This document shows, piece by piece, positions 1-8,180 of a stretch of DNA of 64,000 bases. Origin of the DNA: Thermococcus sp. 2319x1 (GTDB lineage Archaea; Methanobacteriota_B; Thermococci; Thermococcales; Thermococcaceae); assembly GCF_001484685.1 (NCBI RefSeq), contig NZ_CP012200.1:676321-740320 (forward strand). The letters run 5' to 3'. Positions within the stretch are counted from its first letter, which is position 1. Every line of letters starts with the position of its first letter. A program made the translations under genes and the position numbers. Under the pieces are notes generated by a model. That model did no database searches. It saw nothing but the letters and a program-made list of their open reading frames with translations, and was not told where the DNA came from.

Positions 1-297
1 CCTTTTTCCGTTGTACTCAACTATATCCCTAACCCTATGAATTATTGGATACCTCGTATAGGGCCTCTTGTAGACAACAACGTCTCCAACCTTTATCTCA
101 CTCGGGGGAACTCCCTTGAGAAGGACAACGTCTCCCCGATAAAACGTCGGCTCCATTGAGCCGCTTATCACAATAACCAGTGGCGAGTCGGTGTGAAGGG
201 CAATCTTTAAACCGCTATGAAGGGCAAAAACGACCACAAGGCTGATGAGGAGAAATGCAACGTCCCCTTTCCACCCACTTAGTAACTTTTCCTCCAT
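1..297 (-). CDS. Signal peptidase I, archaeal S26B type (3' part off window)
   Basis: This is the N-terminal part of a membrane signal peptidase that removes signal peptides from exported proteins. The start is the ATG at 297; the gene runs off the left edge, so about 99 codons are visible. A hydrophobic segment (residues about 14-34) precedes the catalytic motif SGSMEPTF, whose Ser is the nucleophile, and a later IIHRV supplies the His expected in the archaeal/ER Ser-His dyad. The first 19 bases overlap the 3' end of the upstream DUF531 gene, so the two are probably cotranscribed. Motif order is that of the family; the C-terminus cannot be judged. Confidence 0.85.
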   Translation of the reverse strand, partial: MEEKLLSGWKGDVAFLLISLVVVFALHSGLKIALHTDSPLVIVISGSMEPTFYRGDVVLLKGVPPSEIKVGDVVVYKRPYTRYPIIHRVRDIVEYNGKR

Positions 298-827
298 TTC
301 AATTCCTCCATTATTGTTCTAATTTTCGTTGGTATTGAACCTATGGCAGTGCATGTTTCCAGACTTATTCTCTTTCCATCGGTGATATCTAAATGATAGT
401 TGGCCAACTTAAAGATTTCCTTCGGAAGTCCATGCCTTCCAAGGCCAACAACTAACATAAAGCTTTCCCCTTTAAGGGCCCTTTCTGCAAGCTGATGAGA
501 AGATATCTCCTTGTTTTCATTGGGCTTCCGTGTAGTTGCCACAATATGACCGAACTGGGAAGGAAAGCCGCCTTTTGGAAACTCAATGAGGTGAAACTTG
601 TTTGTCCTTGCAAGCTCTATGAGGTATTTTCCACCCTCTCCAATAGTTGTATTCTGGGATATTTCCTCAGCTATTTCATTAGGTTTCTTTTTTTCAAAGG
701 GGAACCCTATGAGGGCAAGGTGGAAATCGAAGGCATAACAGATGGGAGCTGCTCTAGCGATGGCTCTCAGATGCGCTTCGTGAAGCTTCTTGGGATCGTA
801 TGAATTGTAGAGGGCCAGGGTAAGCAT
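279..827 (-). CDS. DUF531 family protein
   Basis: This 182-residue protein matches the archaeal DUF531 family in length and general sequence; I recognise the family but no function is established. Glycine-rich segments such as VVGLGRHGLPKE and a C-terminal half ending in TAIGSIPTKIRT resemble the knotted cofactor-binding part of SPOUT RNA methyltransferases; that resemblance is my inference. The ATG at 827 follows a GGTGAT ribosome binding site with normal spacing. It overlaps the signal peptidase gene and is divergent from the TPR-like gene at 898, with a short shared promoter region between them. Confidence 0.75.
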   Translation of the reverse strand: MLTLALYNSYDPKKLHEAHLRAIARAAPICYAFDFHLALIGFPFEKKKPNEIAEEISQNTTIGEGGKYLIELARTNKFHLIEFPKGGFPSQFGHIVATTRKPNENKEISSHQLAERALKGESFMLVVGLGRHGLPKEIFKLANYHLDITDGKRISLETCTAIGSIPTKIRTIMEELKWRKSY

Positions 828-897
828 CCTGAATCACCCGATATTAGGAAAGTGGGAATGTTTATTAAGTTGTTTCTCCAATATATTTTTGATAACG

Positions 898-1968
898 ATG
901 GTTGAGATTGAGGACATTGTGTTTTTGGTGAGGAACGGAAAATACGAGGAAGCATTGAAATTACTCAACAACCTAGACAATAATCTGGATAAAGTGTTAG
1001 CTCTCAGTGCTATGGCTAAGGTGATTTACCCGCAGGACATGGAGATGGCTTATGGTTTTTTGGAGGATGCAGAATATTTTTCTGAAAAAATTAAGGACAA
1101 GGGAGAGAAAGCGAAAGCACTCGCGAATATTGCCTCTGCATATTACAAGATAGGGGATACAGAATACGCCTTGGAGCTGTTTGAAGAGGCAATAAAGGAA
1201 GCGGAGAAAATAAAGAAGCCTGAAGATAGGATATACCCCCTTGCAAATATTGCGTATTATATGGGCATTTCCGAACTTGTGGATTTCTCGCTGGATCTAT
1301 TTGAGAGGGTTTTTGACATAGTGGTCAACCTAAGGGTAAACTACGTGAGGAAGACCGAGTACCTAATAGAACTTGGGAACATAATGGAAAACGTTGGAGA
1401 CGAGCTACCTTCAGAAGAGGCCATTAAATTCTACGAGAGGGCCCATGACTTATTTGAAAAGCTCCGCGTACCAGCGAAAGCTGCGACTATTGAAAGGAAA
1501 ATCGACCTAGCGAGAATCATGGCCACAGTTGGTCTGCCTGAAATAAGAAAAGCCGTCTCGGAAGGAAAATACATCTACGCCACCAAATTAATTATACGCA
1601 CATTCAACGATGAGAAGATGTTTATTGGTCTTTTAGAGGTAGCTCTATGGATGAAAAAGAACGAAACCCTTGGGTACAGCCACATAGTCGAAACAGCCCT
1701 TAAATATCTCCAAGAAATCCAAATATCCAATCACTATCTACATTACGTAATAAAGCTACTGACTGAACTCGAAAGATTTGAAGAAGCGTTAAAACTTTCC
1801 ATGAACATTGAAGACGTGGAGCTGCGCTCTGAGATTATGGCAGAAATATCCGTGGGGATGTTAAAAAGTGGGGAAATTGAAGGTGCTTTCAAGATAGCTG
1901 AGCTGATACCTGATATCCACATCCGCGCCGCCACAGTAGCGGAACTAAGGAAAATACTAAAATATTAA
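898..1968 (+). CDS. TPR-like helical repeat protein
   Basis: This is a 356-residue, almost entirely helical protein. Repeated units with the pattern G(K/D)YEEAL, KAKALANIASAYYKIGD and YALELFEEAIKEAEK are characteristic of tetratricopeptide repeats, with at least three recognisable units in the first 200 residues and weaker ones at the end (RFEEALKLS, GEIEGAFKIAELI). There is no signal peptide or membrane segment, so it is probably a cytoplasmic scaffold. I chose ATG 898 over the in-frame TTG at 889. A TATA-like TTTATTAAG lies about 30 bases upstream, so the message may be nearly leaderless. The partner is unknown. Confidence 0.75.
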   Translation: MVEIEDIVFLVRNGKYEEALKLLNNLDNNLDKVLALSAMAKVIYPQDMEMAYGFLEDAEYFSEKIKDKGEKAKALANIASAYYKIGDTEYALELFEEAIKEAEKIKKPEDRIYPLANIAYYMGISELVDFSLDLFERVFDIVVNLRVNYVRKTEYLIELGNIMENVGDELPSEEAIKFYERAHDLFEKLRVPAKAATIERKIDLARIMATVGLPEIRKAVSEGKYIYATKLIIRTFNDEKMFIGLLEVALWMKKNETLGYSHIVETALKYLQEIQISNHYLHYVIKLLTELERFEEALKLSMNIEDVELRSEIMAEISVGMLKSGEIEGAFKIAELIPDIHIRAATVAELRKILKY

Positions 1969-1996
1969 AAGCAGATAGTCTTATGGGTGGAAAATC

Positions 1997-2929
1997 ATGA
2001 TATTCGATGCCCATTCTGATCTGCCAACCTATATCTATGAGGAAAGAAAGAACGGCAATGCGGTTTTAGAGAGAAACTTTGCGAGGTTCTTTGGAGAAAC
2101 AATAAGGGCAAGGGTAATGGCCATTTGGACAAAACCAGAAAAAAGGGCCACGGCATTAAGATATGCTCTGGAAGTATTGAATAACTTTCACAAAGACGTC
2201 ATTGAGAGTCCAAGCTTTGAGCTCGTGACCAGCGTAAAAGAGATGGAAAATGCCATTAAGAACGGAAAAGTTGCGCTCTGGCTTGGACTGGAGGGTGGAG
2301 AGCCGATAGAAGACAGCTTGGAGTTACTTGAAGTTTTCTACGCCTTGGGTGTAAGGGTTCTAACGTTGACGTGGAATCTAAGAAACGCCATAGGGGATGG
2401 TGTTTTTGAAAGAACAAAAGGAGGCTTAACAAACTTCGGCATAGAAGTGCTTGGAAAAGCGGAAGAACTCGGCATAGTTGTGGATGTAAGCCATCTAAAC
2501 GAGCAGGGCTTTTGGGACGTTGTTGAGACAACGGGGTTTCCAATCATAGCTTCCCACTCCAATGCTCACTCTCTTTGTCCAAATCCCAGAAATCTCAAAG
2601 ACGATCAGATAAAAGCTATAACGGAGAGAGATGGGGTTATTGGAGTTACCGCAATTCCAAGCTTTGTTGATAAGGAAAATCCAACGATGGACAAAATGGT
2701 TGCCCACTTGGAGTACATAGAGGATTTAGCGGGCTATAAACACGTTGGATTTGGTTTTGACTTCGTGTATTATCTCAAAGGATGGAGCGGAAAAAGCGTC
2801 AAGGGATTTGAAAACGAAAGCAAAATTCCGGAGCTTTTGAGGAGGCTAAACGAAACTTTCAGCAAAAGAGAAACTGAAGCAATAGCGTTCAAAAACTTTG
2901 AAAGGGTTTTTGAAAGGGTCGTCGGATAA
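1997..2929 (+). CDS. Membrane dipeptidase family protein (peptidase M19)
   Basis: This 310-residue zinc dipeptidase of the renal dipeptidase (M19) family is expected to hydrolyse dipeptides in peptide catabolism. Family landmarks are in order: DAHSDLP at residues 4-10 (two metal ligands), GLEGGEPIE (bridging Glu), LTWNLRNAIGDG, VDVSHLNEQGFWDV and IIASHSNAHSLCPNPRNL (His ligands), and HVGFGFDF near the C-terminus. Length is slightly short for the family. No signal peptide or membrane anchor is seen, so it should be cytoplasmic. The ATG follows a GGTGG ribosome binding site. It probably works with the other peptidases in this window. Confidence 0.9.
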   Translation: MIFDAHSDLPTYIYEERKNGNAVLERNFARFFGETIRARVMAIWTKPEKRATALRYALEVLNNFHKDVIESPSFELVTSVKEMENAIKNGKVALWLGLEGGEPIEDSLELLEVFYALGVRVLTLTWNLRNAIGDGVFERTKGGLTNFGIEVLGKAEELGIVVDVSHLNEQGFWDVVETTGFPIIASHSNAHSLCPNPRNLKDDQIKAITERDGVIGVTAIPSFVDKENPTMDKMVAHLEYIEDLAGYKHVGFGFDFVYYLKGWSGKSVKGFENESKIPELLRRLNETFSKRETEAIAFKNFERVFERVVG

Positions 2930-2976
2930 CCAAAATTTTTTAACTCTTTTTCATTTCTCTCTCTTGAGTGGAGAGC

Positions 2977-3816
2977 ATGGAAGAAATTTACTTCCTAACA
3001 TTCAGAGAGGCCAGAATTTTACTGCTTTCTAAGGGAGAGGTTAGGGTAAACCTTGACTTGAGAAAAACGAACAGATCGCATGTAGTCCTCGTTAGGGAAG
3101 ATAAAGTCGTTTTTCCCGATGGAAGTGAAGTGGAAAAAGAGATTCTGAAGAGGATAGCAAAGGACGAAAACACAGTTTACTTTTTGAGTAAGGGGCAATT
3201 GTATAAAGCCGCAATCGCCACTGATGGCTTTTACAAGCTCGTTCCCACAATTCCCCCAACAATAGAAATAAACGGCATCAGAATGCACAGGACAAAAGAG
3301 ATGAATCCCTTAAAAGACACCCGGAGCAAAGTAGAAGCGGTGAAACCAAAAGAAGGGGAATTCGTTTTGGATACTTGCATGGGGTTGGGATATACGGCAA
3401 TAGAAAGCGCAAAAAGAGGGGCTTATGTGATTACAATTGAAAAAGATCCGAACGTCATTGAACTTGCCAGGCTTAATCCGTGGAGCAGGGAAGTTTTTAC
3501 ATTCCAAAACATTCAGCTTATCCAAGGAGATGCGTTCGAGGTGATAAAGAGGTTTAACGATAAAAGCTTTGATGCAATAATACATGACCCGCCAAGGTTT
3601 TCTCTTGCCGGGCAGTTGTATAGCGAAGAATTTTATGCTGAGCTGTTTAGGGTTCTAAAGCCAAAAGGGAGGCTATTTCACTACGTAGGGAATCCCGGTG
3701 GGAGATACAGAAGGAGAGATCTCCAGAGAGGTGTGATGGAGAGGTTGAGAAAGGTGGGGTTTAAGGGGGTTAAGAGAGTCGAAGAAGCCCTGGGAGTAGT
3801 TGCCTTAAAGCCATAA
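2977..3816 (+). CDS. SAM-dependent methyltransferase, COG2521-like
   Basis: This is a 279-residue class I methyltransferase. The N-terminal 110 residues form a separate beta-rich domain, followed by a Rossmann fold with motif I VLDTCMGLGYTAIESA, an acidic motif II (ITIEKDP) and the catalytic-type motif HDPPRFS in place of the usual NPPY/DPPY. DPP(R/Y) motifs are typical of nucleic acid base methyltransferases, so RNA is a likely substrate; that is inference. ATG 2977 is preferred over GTG 2968 because GAGTGGAG is then correctly placed as ribosome binding site. It is followed within 12 bases by the PP-loop gene and likely forms an operon with it. Confidence 0.75.
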   Translation: MEEIYFLTFREARILLLSKGEVRVNLDLRKTNRSHVVLVREDKVVFPDGSEVEKEILKRIAKDENTVYFLSKGQLYKAAIATDGFYKLVPTIPPTIEINGIRMHRTKEMNPLKDTRSKVEAVKPKEGEFVLDTCMGLGYTAIESAKRGAYVITIEKDPNVIELARLNPWSREVFTFQNIQLIQGDAFEVIKRFNDKSFDAIIHDPPRFSLAGQLYSEEFYAELFRVLKPKGRLFHYVGNPGGRYRRRDLQRGVMERLRKVGFKGVKRVEEALGVVALKP

Positions 3817-3828
3817 CCGGTGATTGCC

Positions 3829-4644
3829 GTGCTCTCTAAGGCCATAGAGGAACTGAAGGACTTTGCAAGTAGAGAAGGCCTCTATGAAAAGAAGATTCTG
3901 CTTATGTTTAGCGGAGGCAAGGATAGCAGTTTAGCCCTTTATCTCCTCAAAAACGCCGGCTTAAATACCTCTGCAATAACTTTCATTCACAGATGGAGCT
4001 GGAGAGAGCCCCTTCCACACATGCTTAGATTTACAGCCTCCCTTGGAGTAGAGCATTACCTCGTTGACATAACCGAAAGCCTTCTGAGAAACTCTCTCGG
4101 AAAAAAGGGGCCTATATGCATTCACTGTAAAAAGGTCATGCTTAAAAACACCTACTGGTTTGCAAGAATTAATGGGTTTGACATAATTGCCAAAGGGGAC
4201 AATGCAAACGACAAAATAAAAGGCGCTCTGCTGGATCAATGGGAAGGAGATCATAGATTAAGCACCATTCCGAGGATTGGGATTCCAATTTTGAGACCTC
4301 TGATAAACTACACGGCTGAAGAAGTTGAAGCCCTTACAAAAGAGGCAAATTTAAGAGTTTTTAGGATGTATGAATACGGAAGAAGGAGGCAGTGGAGGGA
4401 GGGATGCCCTCTGCAGTATATCGACAAGGAGCTGATAATAAGGGAGGAGTATTTTGACATTGCTTATGAAGCAAATTACGAGATAAGCAAAATTGCAAGA
4501 AAGCATAAGGTGAGGATGAGCATTCGTGTGCCGTCTTTCAGAATAATGTGCCACGGATGTAATGAAAAAGTGCTTGAAGAAACTAAAACTGCCCTCGAAA
4601 ACATTAAAAGGAGGCTCACCAATGCTCCCTCCGGGGAAGGTTAG
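3829..4644 (+). CDS. PP-loop ATPase with two cysteine pairs (TtuA/Ncs6-like)
   Basis: This is a 271-residue adenine nucleotide alpha-hydrolase superfamily protein. The PP-loop is LMFSGGKDSS near residue 30. A CIHC pair occurs near residue 98, a single cysteine in EGCPLQY near residue 190, and a second pair CHGC close to the end. In TtuA-type thiolases a CxxC plus a distal Cys binds a 4Fe-4S cluster, so an iron-sulfur-dependent sulfur transfer is a reasonable inference. GTG 3829 is preferred to GTG 3820 because GGTGAT is then the ribosome binding site. The last 23 bases overlap the AIR-synthase-like gene. The substrate is unknown. Confidence 0.7.
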   Translation: MLSKAIEELKDFASREGLYEKKILLMFSGGKDSSLALYLLKNAGLNTSAITFIHRWSWREPLPHMLRFTASLGVEHYLVDITESLLRNSLGKKGPICIHCKKVMLKNTYWFARINGFDIIAKGDNANDKIKGALLDQWEGDHRLSTIPRIGIPILRPLINYTAEEVEALTKEANLRVFRMYEYGRRRQWREGCPLQYIDKELIIREEYFDIAYEANYEISKIARKHKVRMSIRVPSFRIMCHGCNEKVLEETKTALENIKRRLTNAPSGEG

Positions 4645-5608
4645 AAACGAAATTTTGAGAAAAATAATTCTACCTGACCTTCCCGTTGGTGATGAGAAAA
4701 TAGTCGTTGGGCCAAAAGAGGGCTTTGACGCAGCTGTTCTGGAATATGATGAGGCCAACTACCTTGTGATTGCCACTGATCCAGTTCTCGGGGTTCCAAG
4801 GGAGCACTTTGGTTTTTTCACATATCATTTCGCTTCAAGTGACGTGGCCGTTTTTGGAGCAAGGCCCAGATGGCTGATCGTTGACCTCCTTTTGCCCCCC
4901 GGAGCCAAAGAGGAAGAGCTGAAAGCTACTATGGAGGAGCTTAAAGGGGAGTGCAAAAAATATAAAACCTCCATAGTGGGGGGTCACACTGGCGTTTATA
5001 AAACCATTAACGACTTTACAGCCACAACAACTGCTATTGGAATCGTGAGAAAGGATAAACTAAAGCTTCCCTTAGCTAAGGCGGGAGATGACATAGTTAT
5101 CACAAAGGGGATTGCGATAGAATTCGCAGTCGGGGCTGCGTGGTTTAAAGCCGAGGAACTCAAGAGCGTACTCTCCCCGTCAGAAATTTCTTTTCTAAGG
5201 GAGATGTACAGGCTTGAGAGCGTTGTTAAAGATGCACTTTTGGCAAGAGAACTTGCGAGGGGAATGCACGATGCAACTGAAGGCGGCTTAACGGCTTTGC
5301 ATGAAATAGCCGATAACTCTGGAGTGGGGTTTGAGGTTTATTATGAGAACCTCTACATGCATCCGCTTGTGGAGAAGGTTGTGAACTTCTACGGCGCAAA
5401 TCCGTTAACTGCATCTTCAACCGGCGCTTTAATCATTATCTCACCAAGAGAAAATACGGGAGAATTAATCGAAAAGCTCCAAACAAACGGAATAGGGGCC
5501 TTCGTCATTGGGAGATTCACAGAAAAAAGGGAAAGAGTATTGATTAAAAACGGCAAGAAAGAGGAGTTCCCGGAATTTGAAAGAGATGCATATGCGGATA
5601 TATACTAA
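4622..5608 (+). CDS. AIR synthase-related protein (PurM/HypE/SelD/ThiL superfamily)
   Basis: This is a 328-residue two-domain protein of the PurM-like ATP-binding family. The N-terminal part has the Asp-rich ATDPV and GARPRWLIVDLLLP segments. A mid-protein SIVGGHTGVY and the C-terminal HDATEGGLTALHEIADNSG are hallmarks of this fold. It is not HypE (no C-terminal Cys tail) and not PurM (other AIR synthase signatures are missing), so the substrate is unknown. It starts inside the PP-loop gene, implying translational coupling. An ATP-dependent activation step paired with the PP-loop protein and the upstream methyltransferase is plausible. It ends base-to-base against the convergent pelota gene. 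Confidence 0.75.
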   Translation: MLPPGKVRNEILRKIILPDLPVGDEKIVVGPKEGFDAAVLEYDEANYLVIATDPVLGVPREHFGFFTYHFASSDVAVFGARPRWLIVDLLLPPGAKEEELKATMEELKGECKKYKTSIVGGHTGVYKTINDFTATTTAIGIVRKDKLKLPLAKAGDDIVITKGIAIEFAVGAAWFKAEELKSVLSPSEISFLREMYRLESVVKDALLARELARGMHDATEGGLTALHEIADNSGVGFEVYYENLYMHPLVEKVVNFYGANPLTASSTGALIIISPRENTGELIEKLQTNGIGAFVIGRFTEKRERVLIKNGKKEEFPEFERDAYADIY

Positions 5609-6679
5609 TCACTTCACCTTATACCTCAGCAGTGCGGCAATGCCACCAAGAGCCTTGAGCTTTTCGCCGCCTTCGTGTTCCGAGCTTACTATTACTATTT
5701 CTCCCCTTGTGCCCCTTGCGAACTCCATTATCTCCTCTATCTTTTCCTTGTGCTCCCCCTTTAGCAGTTCGTCCAGAACTAAAAGCGTCTCTATAGCCCC
5801 GTAGTTTGCGGCCTCTTCGACCTCTTTCAAGCCATAAGCGACCAGTCCGTTTTTGGAAATCTCTTCGATAACCTTTTCTACAAGCTGAACTTCCTTGGCG
5901 ACTCTGTTTTCGTGGTAAACCCTATCAACGGTGCCTCTCCTGATTACCTCATAGATGCCGGTTCTTCCCGTAACGCTTGTGTCTTCTATAACAACCTTCT
6001 CGGCTAGATCTGGATAGTTCTCACTTAAAAATTTGTAAAAGTTCTCCTTTGCAAATCCCGGTCCTGCTACAATAGCTCTGTCCACTTTTTCCCTCTCCAT
6101 AATCTCGATCATTGTTCTTGCAAGGTCGTGGAAGAACTTTTTCTCCTCGCTCTCCCTGTCAGCATTATACCTCTTCCCCCCAAGGTTGTGAGTGACATTT
6201 GCTGTGATCTCAACTCCATACTCTCTAACCACAGCTATGTCAGCTTCACCTTCATCAACTACAACTATCATAACCTTAGCTCTCTGGGAGGCCTTGACTG
6301 CCTCTTCCAGCCTCTCGAGGTGGTGTCTCTTCCATTTTTCTTTCTGTATTGTTACTGTATCGTTCTCTTCAACTGCTATTGTGTGGTATTTGCCGAGAGG
6401 AACCTCCTCTCTCGAGGTATATACTATGGGGCCGGTTATCCTTAGGGCGTTTGCGAACCTGTGGAAATTTACCTTTTCCACTTTAACCCCGAGAAACACC
6501 GGTATCGCTTGGACTTTTTCGGGTCTTAGGGAATCACTCCTCTGGCTCTGCTTTCTGAGGGTTTTGGCGTAAACAACATCCCCTTCTTCAATAATGTGAT
6601 AGAGATGCCAGAGATCATCGAGCGTCTCCACCTTGACTTTGATTTTGCCCTCCTTGGGATCTTGATGAACTATTTTCAC
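5609..6679 (-). CDS. pelA: mRNA surveillance protein pelota
   Basis: This is archaeal pelota (Dom34), the eRF1-like factor that enters stalled ribosomes and, with ABCE1, splits them. The N-terminal Sm-like domain shows [15 protein letters not shown] near residue 20, followed by the central domain ([17 protein letters not shown]) and C-terminal domain ([37 protein letters not shown]). No GGQ motif is present, as expected for pelota. I place the start at GTG 6679 ([12 protein letters not shown]), matching the usual N-terminus; the open frame extends further upstream and GTG 6685 is an alternative. The gene is divergent from the L15e gene. Confidence 0.93.
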   Translation of the reverse strand: MKIVHQDPKEGKIKVKVETLDDLWHLYHIIEEGDVVYAKTLRKQSQRSDSLRPEKVQAIPVFLGVKVEKVNFHRFANALRITGPIVYTSREEVPLGKYHTIAVEENDTVTIQKEKWKRHHLERLEEAVKASQRAKVMIVVVDEGEADIAVVREYGVEITANVTHNLGGKRYNADRESEEKKFFHDLARTMIEIMEREKVDRAIVAGPGFAKENFYKFLSENYPDLAEKVVIEDTSVTGRTGIYEVIRRGTVDRVYHENRVAKEVQLVEKVIEEISKNGLVAYGLKEVEEAANYGAIETLLVLDELLKGEHKEKIEEIMEFARGTRGEIVIVSSEHEGGEKLKALGGIAALLRYKVK

Positions 6680-6730
6680 TCTCACCACCAGCTCAAAATT
6701 TGCGGCTTGCTTTTTAAATAATGAGGCGCA

Positions 6731-6741
6731 ACTTTTAAAAA
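6731..6741 (+). promoter_or_regulatory. TATA box of the L15e gene
   Basis: CTTTTAAAAAG lies about 90 bases before the L15e start codon, so transcription should begin near 6760 and leave a leader of about 70 bases. On the opposite strand a TTTAAAAA at about 6710-6720 could serve pelota. Confidence 0.5.
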
Positions 6742-6768
6742 GCAATACCCTTTATTCACCACGACTAG

Positions 6769-6805
6769 GCGGTGGAAACCGCGGGATGTTCCCGGAAGGG
6801 AGAAC
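6769..6805 (+). promoter_or_regulatory. Two GGAA-tetraloop hairpins in the L15e leader
   Basis: In the 5' untranslated region, GCGGT-GGAA-ACCGC (6769-6782) forms a 5-bp stem capped by a GGAA (GNRA-class) loop. It is followed by CCC-GGAA-GGG (6791-6800) inside a longer imperfect GTTC/GAAC arm (6788-6805). Such tandem hairpins in a ribosomal protein leader could bind the protein for autoregulation; this is inference. Confidence 0.4.
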
Positions 6806-6830
6806 CACAAACATGGAAGGAGGGAACGAG

Positions 6831-7415
6831 ATGGGAATGTACAAATACATTAGGGAAGCCTGGAAGAGTCCAAAAAAGAGCTACGTTGGAGAACTCTTGA
6901 AGCAGAGGATGATTAAGTGGAGAAGGGAGCCAAGCGTCGTTAGGATTGAGAGACCAACCAGACTTGATAGGGCTCGGAGCTTAGGATATCAGGCAAAGCA
7001 GGGTTACGTTCTTGTTAGAGTTAGAGTGAGAAAAGGTGGAAGGAAGAGGCCAAGGTGGAAGGGTGGAAGAAAGCCCTCAAAGATGGGTCAAGTAAAGTAC
7101 TCACCAAAGAAGTCCCTCCAGTGGATTGCTGAGGAAAAAGCCGCGAGAAAGTTCCCCAACCTTGAGGTTCTCAACTCATACTGGGTTGGCGAGGACGGTA
7201 TGTACAAGTGGTTTGAGGTTATCCTAGTGGATCCACACCACCCGGTCATCAAGAGCGATCCGAAGATTGCTTGGATTGCTGGAAAGGCCCATAAGGGTAG
7301 GGTCTTTAGAGGACTCACAAGCGCTGGAAAGAGAAGCAGGGGTCTGCTCAACAAGGGTAAGGGTGCTGAAAAGGTTAGACCAAGTATCAGGGCTCACAGA
7401 GGAAGGGGCAAGTGA
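6831..7415 (+). CDS. rpl15e: 50S ribosomal protein L15e
   Basis: This 194-residue basic ribosomal protein is complete and of family length, beginning [14 protein letters not shown] and ending in [13 protein letters not shown] strong GGAGG at 6819-6823 sets the start at ATG 6831; an in-frame ATG at 6813 lies upstream of that site and is not used. The last 154 bases are duplicated almost exactly at 16201-16354, beyond the methionine/threonine cluster. The 3' end of this intact gene may therefore have been supplied by incoming DNA; both copies encode the same 50 residues. T-rich sequence after the stop may terminate transcription. Confidence 0.97.
   Translation: MGMYKYIREAWKSPKKSYVGELLKQRMIKWRREPSVVRIERPTRLDRARSLGYQAKQGYVLVRVRVRKGGRKRPRWKGGRKPSKMGQVKYSPKKSLQWIAEEKAARKFPNLEVLNSYWVGEDGMYKWFEVILVDPHHPVIKSDPKIAWIAGKAHKGRVFRGLTSAGKRSRGLLNKGKGAEKVRPSIRAHRGRGK
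7262..7415 (+). repeat. Direct repeat, left copy (3' end of rpl15e)
   Basis: This 154-base stretch matches 16201-16354 with three differences that I can count (ATTGCT/ATTGCC, AGCAGG/AGCAGA, AGGGCT/AGGGCC). All three are silent third-position changes. The copies are 8,939 bases apart and enclose the island. Similarity stops sharply at both ends. Confidence 0.95.
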
Positions 7416-7474
7416 CGCCCCTCTATTCTTTTAATTGCCTCTCTATTAACAGTTTAAAGTCCGATTGGATCTTC

Positions 7475-8005
7475 CTCAGGTTCTGATTCCAATCCGTTGC
7501 ATCATTGTGCAACTCTTTTACTTGGGCCTCTTTTGGTTCATTCTAACAAAAGATACCAACGGTAGAGCATATTACTACATCGTAGAAGGGCCCGTAAAAA
7601 AGGAGACCGTTCTAAGGGACTTCATTAAAACGCAAAGTACTTCTCGCGGAGACCAACATACAGGAGGATACCGGTAATTGGGGGAACCAGGGATTGGATT
7701 GACATTGGGGCAGGCACATGGAAAAAGGCTTCCATTGGGAGCACAATGGAAATGGGAGTAACGGTAGAATTTAGCTACGTCTCTACGACATCGGGGATGA
7801 CATACTATTTTGTGGAAATCCATCAGTCTGGCAATCTTTTGTTGTTATGATTTCAACCACCACATATCCATACAATGCGCTCGCTCAAAACTGGACGGTC
7901 GGAGATGCCGTGATTTCAGAGGGGAAATCTCTACAAAAAAGCTCGCCCTTGATCGTTCTCCCGACCGGCCTTTACGCCCAGAGGGTGCTTGCATTCAGCC
8001 TATGA
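7475..8005 (+). pseudogene. Remnant of an uncharacterised protein gene, several frameshifts
   Basis: The stretch between the L15e gene and the methionine cluster has no intact gene but holds readable pieces of what looks like one protein in changing frames. These are GRAYYYIVEGPVKKETVL (about 7560-7610), then IDIGAGTWKKASIG and VEFSYVSTTSGMTYYFVEI (7697-7820), then TTTYPYNALAQNW and LIVLPTGLYAQRVLAFSL ending at a stop near 8005. The composition (many T, S, Y, V) suggests a beta-rich, perhaps secreted protein. I do not recognise the family. It probably came with the island and has decayed. Confidence 0.5.
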
Positions 8006-8025
8006 CATCTCAAAATTAAATTTTT

Positions 8026-8045
8026 ATTGACATTTTCATGTCAAT
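8026..8045 (+). promoter_or_regulatory. Perfect inverted repeat upstream of the methionine operon
   Basis: ATTGACATTTTCATGTCAAT is an 8-bp perfect inverted repeat with a 4-base spacer in AT-rich intergenic DNA, about 95 bases before the TATA box of metB. The form fits a dimeric helix-turn-helix regulator site; the regulator is unknown. Confidence 0.45.
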
Positions 8046-8139
8046 TTTCGGCCAAAATAAAGGCTTCTGTTGTCTTTTTTCTAACTACTTCAAGTTGAAT
8101 AACTATGAGGAATATTTAGTATCAAAAAATATGTCGAAA

Positions 8140-8150
8140 AGTATATAAAG
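8140..8150 (+). promoter_or_regulatory. TATA box of the methionine operon
   Basis: AGTATATAAAG lies about 31-41 bases before the GTG at 8181, leaving a very short leader that includes the GGTGAT ribosome binding site at 8171-8176. Confidence 0.6.
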
Positions 8151-8180
8151 ATGACGGGGGAGGGTATATAGGTGATTACC

